Positions 1 to 5,938 of a stretch of 6,393 nucleotides of DNA are shown piece by piece; position 1 is the stretch's first letter, and each line of letters begins with the position of its first letter. Position numbers and translations under genes: made by a program. The notes below the pieces were generated by a model. The model was not told the DNA's origin, searched no databases, and saw only the letters and a list, made by a program, of their open reading frames with translations. The DNA is from JADFOB01 sp964651325 (GTDB lineage Bacteria > Planctomycetota > Phycisphaerae > UBA1845): the NCBI GenBank assembly GCA_964651325.1, contig CAZYXP010000202.1, forward strand, positions 1 through 6,393, read 5' to 3'.

Positions 1-452
1 GCGGGATGCGCGTCGCGCTGACCACGCTGAATGGCGGGCGCATCGGCATCGCCTCCCAGGCGCTGGGCATCGCCGAAGCCAGCCTTTACGAGGCCACCAA
101 GTATGCGGGGACGCGCGTGCAGTTCAACCGCCCGATCGGATCCTTTCAGGCGATCCAAAACAAGCTCGCCGACATGGCCATGCGCATCGAAGCCAGCCGA
201 TGGCTGATCTACCGCGCCGCCCATTACAAAGACACCGGCCGCGATTACGTGCAGGCGGCGGCCATGGCCAAACTATATGCTTCGGAAACCGCCTCCATGG
301 CGGCAGCCCACGCCGTGCAGGTCATGGGCGGTTCGGGCTACTGCCAAGATTACCCTGTCGAACGCTTCATGCGTGACGCGAAGATTTGCGAAATCTACGA
401 GGGGACGAGCGAAATCCACCGGATCGTGATCGCCCGGTCGCTGGCGAATTGA
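1..452 (+). CDS. Acyl-CoA dehydrogenase, short-chain (butyryl-CoA type), C-terminal part, 5' end outside window
   Basis: FAD-dependent alpha,beta-dehydrogenation of a short acyl-CoA to the 2-enoyl-CoA, passing electrons to ETF in the cytoplasm. About 149 residues are visible of a family that is usually near 380, so this is the C-terminal helical domain. Seen directly: the GGRIGIA-QALGIAEA block, the RxQFxRPIGxFQAIQ block, a QVMGGSGY motif, and the end motif YEGTSEIHR, whose first Glu (codon 399-401) is at the catalytic-base position of short- and medium-chain members. The ATG at 6 is not the start: the conserved block is already under way and the frame is open to base 3, the first complete codon. 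TGA is at 450-452. It is followed after 70 bases by 3-hydroxybutyryl-CoA dehydrogenase, which supports a butyryl-CoA or similar C4 substrate. Family is certain; exact chain length is inferred. Confidence 0.95.
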   Translation, partial: GMRVALTTLNGGRIGIASQALGIAEASLYEATKYAGTRVQFNRPIGSFQAIQNKLADMAMRIEASRWLIYRAAHYKDTGRDYVQAAAMAKLYASETASMAAAHAVQVMGGSGYCQDYPVERFMRDAKICEIYEGTSEIHRIVIARSLAN

Positions 453-508
453 TGGGGCATGATGGGCGCATCGTTGGGGCTTTGGAAACGGGCCGGATTG
501 GAATCGCT

Positions 509-513
509 GGGAG
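509..513 (+). promoter_or_regulatory. Ribosome binding site deciding the start of the 3-hydroxybutyryl-CoA dehydrogenase
   Basis: GGGAG lies 9 bases before the ATG at 523. The in-frame TTG at 514 directly abuts it and would leave no spacing, so the ATG at 523 is the better start. Confidence 0.7.
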
Positions 514-522
514 TTGAATCTT

Positions 523-1383
523 ATGAAGCACAACGCCGGAACGACCGTGGCCGTCATCGGCGCCGGAACGATGGGGCGAGGTATTGCCCAGGTGTTCGCA
601 CAGTCCGGTTACGGCGTTCGCCTTTTTGATGTCGCCCCATCGGCACTTGACGACGCGAAGCAGCAGATCAAGAGCATGTTGAATCGGGCGGTCAAGAAAG
701 AGCGTATATCTGCTGATGACGCGACGGCCGCGATGGAACGGCTTGTAGCGGTCACCAAACTCAGCGACATCGGCTCCGCCAAGCTGATCATCGAAGCCGC
801 GACCGAAAAGCCAGACATCAAGATCGACATACTCAAGCAGGTACAGGCGCACGTCGCGGACGACGGCATCCTCGCCTCGAACACAAGCAGCATAAGCATT
901 ACTCAGCTCGCGGCGCAAACCGACCGACCTGACCGATTCATCGGGATGCATTTTTTCAATCCCGTGCCGGTAATGAAGCTGGTGGAAGTGGTTCGCGGCC
1001 TGCAGACGGCGGATGGGACCGTCGAGGAAACCGTCGCCTATGCCCAGAGCGTGGGCAAGACGGCCGTGCCATGCAACGATCATCCGGGCTTCGTCTCTAA
1101 CCGCGTGCTGATGCCCATGATCAACGAGGCCGTGTTCACGCTTCAGGACGGCGTCGCGACGGCCGAGGCGATCGACCAAATCATGACGTTGGGCATGGCC
1201 CATCCAATGGGGCCGCTCGCGCTGGCCGATCTGATCGGTCTTGATGTTTGCCTGTTCATTCTTGAAGTGCTCCATCGGGATCTCGGGGAAGATCGCTATC
1301 GCCCCTGCCCGTTGCTGCGCAAAATGGTCCAGGCCGGGCGTCTGGGCCGCAAGAGCAAGCAGGGGTTTTTCCCGTACGACTAG
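523..1383 (+). CDS. hbd: 3-hydroxybutyryl-CoA dehydrogenase (NAD-dependent)
   Basis: Oxidises (S)-3-hydroxybutyryl-CoA to acetoacetyl-CoA, or the reverse, in beta-oxidation/butyrate metabolism. The protein is 286 residues, the usual length for single-function HBD/PaaH-type enzymes. The N-terminal Rossmann fold has the dinucleotide motif G13-A-G15-T-M-G18. The catalytic set is complete and correctly spaced relative to human HADH (Ser137, His158, Glu170, Asn208): Ser122 in SNTSS, His143 in MHFFNPVPVMKLVE, Glu155, and Asn193 in PGFVSNR. The C-terminal helical domain ends with the usual GRKSKQGFFPYD-like tail. Start chosen at ATG 523 because of the GGGAG 9 bases upstream; TTG 514 would add three residues. 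It sits between an acyl-CoA dehydrogenase and an acyl-CoA mutase, consistent with one C4 acyl-CoA pathway. No crotonase is seen in the window. Confidence 0.95.
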   Translation: MKHNAGTTVAVIGAGTMGRGIAQVFAQSGYGVRLFDVAPSALDDAKQQIKSMLNRAVKKERISADDATAAMERLVAVTKLSDIGSAKLIIEAATEKPDIKIDILKQVQAHVADDGILASNTSSISITQLAAQTDRPDRFIGMHFFNPVPVMKLVEVVRGLQTADGTVEETVAYAQSVGKTAVPCNDHPGFVSNRVLMPMINEAVFTLQDGVATAEAIDQIMTLGMAHPMGPLALADLIGLDVCLFILEVLHRDLGEDRYRPCPLLRKMVQAGRLGRKSKQGFFPYD

Positions 1384-1397
1384 AAGAATCATTCCCC

Positions 1398-1466
1398 ATG
1401 AGTGATACTCAGATACGATCGGATGTATGCAGCCCGCCCGCGGGATGGAGTCACCACCATGCGTAA
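1398..1466 (+). other. Possible 22-codon leader ORF overlapping the mutase start
   Basis: An ATG at 1398 opens a 22-codon frame rich in His near its end (three consecutive CAC/CAT codons), stopping at TAA 1464-1466. The stop lies just past the mutase ATG at 1459, an 8-base overlap that would allow translational coupling. The upstream match to a ribosome binding site is poor (AGAAG at 1382-1386, 11 bases away), so this may be chance. No function is claimed. Confidence 0.2.
1447..1450 (+). promoter_or_regulatory. Ribosome binding site deciding the start of the mutase
   Basis: GGAG lies 8 bases before the ATG at 1459. The reading frame is open back to a GTG at 1402, but that start has no comparable site and would add 19 residues that do not look like the family. 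Confidence 0.7.
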
Positions 1467-3063
1467 GCAACCCGAAATCGAGCCCTGCACCGCCCCCACG
1501 GACGAGAGCCCGACCAACCCGTTTGTCGGGCCGGACGATCTGGGCAGTTTCGATCCGGCTCAGGCGTTGGGAGAGCCCGGCTCGTTTCCTTTTACGCGCG
1601 GCCCCCACCGGACGATGTACCGCGAGCGGCTTTGGACCATGCGTCAGTTCGCCGGGTTCGGCACGGCCGCGGACACCAATGAGCGGTTCAAGTTCCTGCT
1701 GGGCAAAGGCCAGACGGGGCTGAGCACGGCATTTGACCTCCCCACATTGATGGGTCGCGATAGCGATGATCCTTTGGCGCTTGGCGAAGTGGGCCGATGC
1801 GGCGTCGCGGTGTCTTCGCTGTCGGACATGCGCCGGCTATTTGAGGGTATTGATCTCGGCTCGGTCTCGACGAGCATGACGATCAACGCGCCCGCGGCGA
1901 TTTTGCTGGCGTTTTACATCGCAGTGGCTCAGGAGAACGGCGTCCCGCTCGATCAACTTCGCGGCACGCTCCAAAACGACATCCTCAAAGAATTCCACGC
2001 GCAGAACGAGTATGTGTTCCCGCCGCTGCCTTCGACCAAGCTCGTCATCGACACGATTGAATACGGTACGAATCACATGCCGCTGTGGAACACCGTCAGC
2101 GTGAGCGGCTACCACATTCGTGAAGCCGGCGCCTCGGCGGCCGAGGAACTGGCGTTTACGTTGGCCGACGGCATCGCCTACATGCAGGGCTCCATCGAGC
2201 GCGGCCTCGACGTGGACGCCGTGGCCGCTCGGCTCAGCTTCTTTTTCGACATGCACAACGATTTTTTCGAGGAAATCGCCAAGCTGCGGGCCGCGCGGCG
2301 CATCTGGGCACACGTCATGCGCGATCGCTTCAAAGCCAAGAATCAACGGAGCTGGCTGCTTCGAACGCATTGCCAAACCGCCGGCGTGACACTGACCGAG
2401 CAGCAACCGATCAACAACGTCGTGCGGGTGGCACTCCAGGCCATGGCGGGTGTGCTCGGAGGAACGCAGAGCCTCCACACAAACAGCATGGATGAAACGC
2501 TCGCCTTGCCCACCGAGCAGGCGGCCAAGGTGGCCCTCCGCACGCAACAGATCATCGCGCATGAATCCAACGTCACGCAAACCGTCGATCCGCTGGCCGG
2601 AAGCTATTTCGTCGAGAAGATGACCAACGAGATCGAAGCCAAGGCCCATGCCATCATCGACCGGATCGATGCCATGGGCGGCGTGTTGGCGGCCATCGAC
2701 CGCGGCTATTTCCGACGGACCATCGCGGAATCGGCCCACGCCCAGCAATTGGCCCTCGACAGCGGCGAAACCAAGATCGTCGGCGTGACGGACTTTATCG
2801 ATGAGGAATCCCACGATTTGGAACTGCTTACCATCACCAACGACACCGAAAACGAACAGGTAACGCGGCTCAAGAAGCTCAAAGCCACGCGAAATAGCGA
2901 AAAGCATGCCGTAGCGATCAAGCGCATTGCCGACGACGCCCGCGCGGATCGGAACATGATGCCGGCGCTGATCGCCGGAGCCAAGGCCGACGCCACGGTG
3001 GGCGAGATGGTGGAGGCCTTGAAAACGGTCTTTGGCGCGTACGACGGCGGTCCTGAATGGTAG
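1459..3063 (+). CDS. icmA: Coenzyme B12-dependent acyl-CoA mutase, large catalytic subunit, isobutyryl-CoA mutase type (methylmalonyl-CoA mutase family)
   Basis: Adenosylcobalamin radical rearrangement of the carbon skeleton of an acyl-CoA. The protein is 534 residues and holds the TIM-barrel catalytic domain only; the chain stops after the TVGEMVEALKTVFG block with no B12 domain, so a separate small subunit is needed, and the next gene encodes it. Family blocks in order: TMYRERLWTMRQFAGFGTA, GLSTAFDLPTLMGRDSDDP, TSMTINAPA, QNDILKEF, SGYHIREAGA, FFDMHNDFFEEIAK, LGGTQSLHTNS and HESNVTQTVDPLAGSYFVE. Active-site residues align with a constant offset of 25 to Propionibacterium methylmalonyl-CoA mutase: Tyr218/His219 match Tyr243/His244, but Tyr89 is Phe64 and Arg207 is Gln182. 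Phe plus Gln at these places is the isobutyryl-CoA mutase pattern (Phe80, Gln198). Arg207 holds the methylmalonyl carboxylate, so that substrate is unlikely. The match to GRDSDDP and HIREAGA also recalls IcmA. Family is certain; substrate is inferred and related branched substrates such as pivalyl-CoA remain possible. Confidence 0.93.
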   Translation: MRKQPEIEPCTAPTDESPTNPFVGPDDLGSFDPAQALGEPGSFPFTRGPHRTMYRERLWTMRQFAGFGTAADTNERFKFLLGKGQTGLSTAFDLPTLMGRDSDDPLALGEVGRCGVAVSSLSDMRRLFEGIDLGSVSTSMTINAPAAILLAFYIAVAQENGVPLDQLRGTLQNDILKEFHAQNEYVFPPLPSTKLVIDTIEYGTNHMPLWNTVSVSGYHIREAGASAAEELAFTLADGIAYMQGSIERGLDVDAVAARLSFFFDMHNDFFEEIAKLRAARRIWAHVMRDRFKAKNQRSWLLRTHCQTAGVTLTEQQPINNVVRVALQAMAGVLGGTQSLHTNSMDETLALPTEQAAKVALRTQQIIAHESNVTQTVDPLAGSYFVEKMTNEIEAKAHAIIDRIDAMGGVLAAIDRGYFRRTIAESAHAQQLALDSGETKIVGVTDFIDEESHDLELLTITNDTENEQVTRLKKLKATRNSEKHAVAIKRIADDARADRNMMPALIAGAKADATVGEMVEALKTVFGAYDGGPEW

Positions 3064-3073
3064 CGACTTGGGG

Positions 3074-3088
3074 GGCGGTTCCGCCGCC
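3074..3088 (+). other. Small GC hairpin in the mutase/small-subunit gap
   Basis: GGCGG (3074-3078) and CCGCC (3084-3088) can pair around a 5-base loop within the 54-base gap, 29 bases before the next start codon. There is no T-run typical of an intrinsic terminator. It could stabilise or attenuate the message, or be chance in GC-rich DNA. Confidence 0.25.
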
Positions 3089-3104
3089 GGGCTCCAATTT
3101 GATC

Positions 3105-3109
3105 GGGAG
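3105..3109 (+). promoter_or_regulatory. Ribosome binding site supporting a TTG start for the B12/GTPase fusion
   Basis: GGGAG is 8 bases before TTG 3118. No in-frame ATG or GTG lies between the site and the B12 motif, so the TTG is the only start that keeps the whole B12 domain. Confidence 0.7.
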
Positions 3110-3117
3110 AGTTTTCC

Positions 3118-4230
3118 TTGCCCACAGAATCCAAGAATCCACGCATTCTGCTTGCCAAGATCGGGCTAGACGGCCACGATCGAGGGGTCAAAGTCCTGGC
3201 ACGTTCGTTCCGCGACGCGGGGTTCGAGGTCATCTACACCGGACTCTGGCAGACGTGCGAATCGACCATGTTTGCCGCCATGCAGGAGGACGTCGATGTG
3301 GTAGGCGTCAGCCTGCTCTCCGCGGCCCACATGACTGTCATGCCGGAGATGCTGCGGATCCGCAAGGCGCTTGGCGTGGAGGCCATTCCGGTCGTCCTCG
3401 GTGGCATCGTCCCGGAAACCGATTACGCCGCGCTTCGCGAAATGGGTGTGGCCGCGGTGTTCAATCCCGGTTCGCCGATGGACACCATCGTGGAAAAAAT
3501 GCGTGAGCTGACCGGGGGACGGAAACGATTGTCCTTGGATGAAGCCAAACGGGGGTATGGACAGCGCGATCCGCGTGCGCTGGCGACCTTGATTTCCGCC
3601 GTGATGAACGGCGAAGCGGCCGAGGGGCTGGGCGCCAAGCAAACCAACACGAAGATCATCGGTGTCACGGGAAGCCCCGGCGTCGGCAAGAGTTCTTTTA
3701 TTGCGCGGCTGGGCCGGCAACTTCGCGATCGAGGCAAAACGGTGGCGGTCGTCGCGGTCGATCCATCCAGCCCGGTGACCGGCGGAGCGCTGCTCGGGGA
3801 TCGGCTTCGCATGATGTCGGCCAAGCCCGACGAGGGCTTCTTTGTACGCAGCCTTTCGTCCGGCCCCGTTCAAGGCGGGCTCGGCCCCCATTGCCGGGAG
3901 ATTGTCGATCTGCTGCGTGGATTCGGATTTGATTTCGTGCTGGTGGAAACCGTGGGCGCCGGTCAGGCGGACGTGGCCATCCGCGACTTGGCCGATGAGG
4001 TTGTCCTGCTGCTCATGCCCGATAGCGGTGATTCGGTTCAATTCTCCAAGGCCGGGATTATGGAGATTGCCGGTTGCTTCGTGCTCAACAAGTGCGATCT
4101 GCCGGGAGCAGACGCCACCAATGCGCAGCTGCTCAGCGCGGTGGCCGATCACCGCCCCATCTGGAAAGTCAGCACCATCCGCGACGAGGGCTTTGACGCC
4201 GTCACGGATTGGGCGCTGGGGTTGGGCTAG
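3118..4230 (+). CDS. Fusion of B12-binding acyl-CoA mutase small subunit and MeaB/ArgK-type GTPase chaperone
   Basis: Protein of 370 residues. Residues 1 to about 135 are a cobalamin-binding Rossmann-like domain with all the base-off/His-on marks: D18-x-H20-x-x-G23 (His20 is the lower cobalt ligand), S65-x-L67, and G95-G96. After a linker with the GYGQRDPRALATLISAV helix seen ahead of the G domain in MeaB, residues from about 180 on form a SIMIBI-class GTPase: P-loop G185-SPGVGKS, D215-PSS, GGALLGDR (222-229), E277-TVGAGQ as the G3 region, and N324-KCD for guanine recognition. In the family, the first half carries the cofactor to the mutase and the second half loads B12 and clears damaged cofactor using GTP. 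IcmF has this same B12-GTPase order but continues into the mutase; here the mutase is the gene just upstream. Only 43 residues follow NKCD, so the C-terminal helical/dimerisation part of stand-alone MeaB is missing. TTG start; the SMUG1 gene follows after 6 bases. Confidence 0.93.
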   Translation: MPTESKNPRILLAKIGLDGHDRGVKVLARSFRDAGFEVIYTGLWQTCESTMFAAMQEDVDVVGVSLLSAAHMTVMPEMLRIRKALGVEAIPVVLGGIVPETDYAALREMGVAAVFNPGSPMDTIVEKMRELTGGRKRLSLDEAKRGYGQRDPRALATLISAVMNGEAAEGLGAKQTNTKIIGVTGSPGVGKSSFIARLGRQLRDRGKTVAVVAVDPSSPVTGGALLGDRLRMMSAKPDEGFFVRSLSSGPVQGGLGPHCREIVDLLRGFGFDFVLVETVGAGQADVAIRDLADEVVLLLMPDSGDSVQFSKAGIMEIAGCFVLNKCDLPGADATNAQLLSAVADHRPIWKVSTIRDEGFDAVTDWALGLG

Positions 4231-4236
4231 GTCGAC

Positions 4237-4986
4237 GTGGCTAGGTCGTTTTTCGAGGGGCTAGTCGATCGGCTCAATGAGGGACTGCACGCGATCGAGT
4301 GCCAACCCCCCGTCTGCTACATCTACAATCCACTTGATTACGCGCGGGCGCCGTTCCTGCAATACTGCCGGAAATACGCCCGACGCAGCGGCCAGGTGAT
4401 GCTGCTCGGCATGAATCCCGGGCCTTGGGGCATGGCGCAAACGGGCGTGCCATTCGGGGCCGTCGCGATGGTGCGGGATTGGCTGAAGATCAACGCCGCC
4501 GTCGGCAAACCGACGCGTGAGCACCCCAAACGGCCGGTCGAAGGGCTCGAATGCGTCCGCAATGAGGTCAGCGGAAGCCGCCTTTGGGGCTGGGCACAAG
4601 CCACATTCAAGACACCCGAGGCGTTTTTCTCGCGCTTCTTCGTCTACAACTATTGCCCGCTGCTGTTTCTTGAAGATACCGGTCGCAACCGAACGCCGGA
4701 CAAACTGCCCTCCGACCAGCGGGATACCATCTTTCGAGTATGCGACGCATCCCTGCGCGAATTGGTGGCGCACATGAATCCCCAGCGCGTCGTCGGCGTG
4801 GGCACGTTCGCTCAAAAGCGAGCGATGGCCGCCCTTGGCGACTGCGAACTGCCCATCGAGCGCATCTTGCACCCCTCTCCAGCCAGCCCCGCGGCCAATC
4901 GCAATTGGGCGGGCACGGTAACCGGGCAACTGCAAGCGATGGATGTCGAAATCCCGGCTGAATGTGGAACGAATACTGAAGATTGA
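4237..4986 (+). CDS. smug1: SMUG1-type uracil-DNA glycosylase (family 3 UDG)
   Basis: Removes uracil, and in known members oxidised pyrimidines such as 5-hydroxymethyluracil, from DNA to start base-excision repair. The protein is 249 residues and matches vertebrate SMUG1 almost end to end: the NPLDYA block near residue 31, motif 1 G58-M-N60-PGPWGMAQTGVPFG, MVRDWL, EHPKRPVEGLEC, NEVSGSRLWGW, FVYNYCPLLFL, GRNRTP, VVGVG, and motif 2 H212-PSP followed by PAANRNW. Asn60 and His212 correspond to catalytic Asn85 and His239 of human SMUG1. The human DNA-intercalating Arg243 just after HPSP is Ala216 here. The start is a GTG 6 bases after the previous stop, with only a weak AGG overlapping that stop, so translational coupling is likely. 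The first 25 or so residues are not conserved, so the exact start is less sure. Co-transcription with acyl-CoA genes has no obvious reason. Confidence 0.95.
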   Translation: MARSFFEGLVDRLNEGLHAIECQPPVCYIYNPLDYARAPFLQYCRKYARRSGQVMLLGMNPGPWGMAQTGVPFGAVAMVRDWLKINAAVGKPTREHPKRPVEGLECVRNEVSGSRLWGWAQATFKTPEAFFSRFFVYNYCPLLFLEDTGRNRTPDKLPSDQRDTIFRVCDASLRELVAHMNPQRVVGVGTFAQKRAMAALGDCELPIERILHPSPASPAANRNWAGTVTGQLQAMDVEIPAECGTNTED

Positions 4987-5028
4987 GGGTCGAGAACGGG
5001 TGGCCCATCCGCGCGTGCCATACTTGAT

Positions 5029-5730
5029 TTAGGCTTGTGAAGATTCCGCGCGTGCGTTGAGAATCAAGGTGGCGACGACCAGCAGCAAGCTGGTCATGAT
5101 GACCAAACCCCAATCGGACAGCGCGGGGATGGCCACGTCGCCTACCTGAAGCGTGGCCTGTCCGAACGTGATGTTTGTGGGATTGACGTCACCTACGCCG
5201 CATACGGCCGTACCGTAGACCATCGAATCGGACGGCAGGGCTTGAACCGTCGCCACGCCCGCCGCATCCGCGGAGAGCTGAATCACGGCAAGGCGAGCCC
5301 ACTGCGGGGCTACCCCGATCTGATCCGTACACTGAGAGAGATGCGAGCCACTTAGATCGTCGATCACGCCGGCGGCGTTGTCGATGATCCCATGCGTCAA
5401 TTCCGAAAAGAGCACGGTAGGAGTCACGCCTGTGACGCTTAGATTCGAAGTGAATGCCACGTCGACGGAGACCGACGAAAGCCCACTCGAATCGACCGTC
5501 TGGGCCCAGACCTCAACCACCGGAATCGACCCAGGCAACCAACCGGTCTCGGGCGTCGGCAGCGCAGCCGTCTGATCGCCCGGCCCGGCGGCGCTGCGCG
5601 GGATCAACGCGACCGACACCAATCCCCCTCCGGCTTGGGCGAACGGCGTCCATGCCATAGCCATTATCACAGCCGCCATCAGCGCGCCCATGCCGATTCG
5701 CGCATCCCTCCGACGATTCCGCACGCTCAT
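5029..5730 (-). CDS. Exported protein with signal peptide and IPTL-CTERM-like sorting tail
   Basis: A 233-residue protein of unknown function. Residues 1-33 are a signal peptide: a basic N-terminus (RNRRR), a hydrophobic run rich in Ala/Met, and a probable cut after A31-Q-A33. The middle is beta-rich, with Val/Thr-rich stretches and two Cys pairs' worth of isolated Cys; it recalls Ig-like or cohesin-like folds but is not assigned. The C-terminus (from Ile201) reads IPALSDWGL, then a hydrophobic segment about 209-224, then a short tail with one Arg. This matches the IPTLxxWG-CTERM tripartite signal, which is known to be linked with exosortase XrtH sorting in Gram-negative bacteria; position 3 is Ala in place of Thr, and the basic cluster is weak. 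Start at 5730 is backed by AAAGGAG 6 bases upstream. It converges on the SMUG1 gene across 42 bases with no clear terminator, and shares its body with the partial gene to its right. Confidence 0.85.
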   Translation of the reverse strand: MSVRNRRRDARIGMGALMAAVIMAMAWTPFAQAGGGLVSVALIPRSAAGPGDQTAALPTPETGWLPGSIPVVEVWAQTVDSSGLSSVSVDVAFTSNLSVTGVTPTVLFSELTHGIIDNAAGVIDDLSGSHLSQCTDQIGVAPQWARLAVIQLSADAAGVATVQALPSDSMVYGTAVCGVGDVNPTNITFGQATLQVGDVAIPALSDWGLVIMTSLLLVVATLILNARAESSQA

Positions 5731-5736
5731 ACCACA

Positions 5737-5743
5737 CTCCTTT
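5737..5743 (-). promoter_or_regulatory. Ribosome binding site of the exported protein gene
   Basis: AAAGGAG on the minus strand, 6 bases before the ATG at 5730. It is the strongest Shine-Dalgarno match in the window and fixes this start. I see no convincing -10/-35 pair further upstream (5744-5836). Confidence 0.8.
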
Positions 5744-5836
5744 GGCGTCCCCGCCGTCCATATTTGCCGTTCACCCAGCGCCTATCGTCTACGACTGCCA
5801 CACTGCGCCTGTACGGGTTCAAAAGGATGGCCTCAT

Positions 5837-5910
5837 ATCCGCACCCCGACCGTAAGGGACTGTCGGTGGCCAAGTCGGCCTCGCCGCTTCCTTACGGGCG
5901 CGGTTCGGAT
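5837..5910. repeat. Imperfect inverted repeat, REP-like, between the two exported-protein genes
   Basis: Arms 5837-5859 and 5888-5910 are 23 bases each and match as reverse complements at 19 of 23 positions, sharing the core CCGTAAGG (its complement CCTTACGG in the right arm). The 28-base middle contains a further GGCC-AAGTC-GGCC mini-hairpin at 5868-5880. The whole could fold as one long stem-loop. It may be a dispersed palindromic element or a transcription-ending structure for the leftward gene at 5939-6393; no T-run follows. Whether it recurs in the genome cannot be seen from here. Confidence 0.6.
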
Positions 5911-5938
5911 CAGAACGCGCCAAGCCTGAATCATGGCG

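Noticed and set aside
1402..1458. N-terminal extension of the mutase from GTG 1402
   Set aside because: No ribosome binding site at the right distance, and the 19 extra residues do not resemble the family; ATG 1459 has GGAG 8 bases upstream.
1384..1458. Cobalamin riboswitch before the mutase gene
   Set aside because: The 75-base gap is too short for the element and no B12-box-like sequence was seen; any B12 control would have to lie left of the window.
367..1608. Long open frame of 413 codons on the minus strand
   Set aside because: It lies opposite the acyl-CoA dehydrogenase end and the whole 3-hydroxybutyryl-CoA dehydrogenase gene, whose catalytic residues are intact. The translation is rich in Arg, His and Gly with no family features, as expected for an antisense shadow in GC-rich DNA.
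1837..2907. Open frame of 356 codons on the minus strand opposite the mutase
   Set aside because: Antisense shadow of a strongly conserved coding region; no recognisable domain or ribosome binding site.
3166..4152. Open frame of 328 codons on the minus strand opposite the B12/GTPase gene
   Set aside because: Same reason: it mirrors the codon pattern of the real gene and encodes a His/Arg/Gly-rich product with no family motif.
4987..5028. Bidirectional terminator between the convergent SMUG1 and exported-protein genes
   Set aside because: Only a weak 5-base pairing around GGGTGGCCCATCC is possible, with no T-run on either side.
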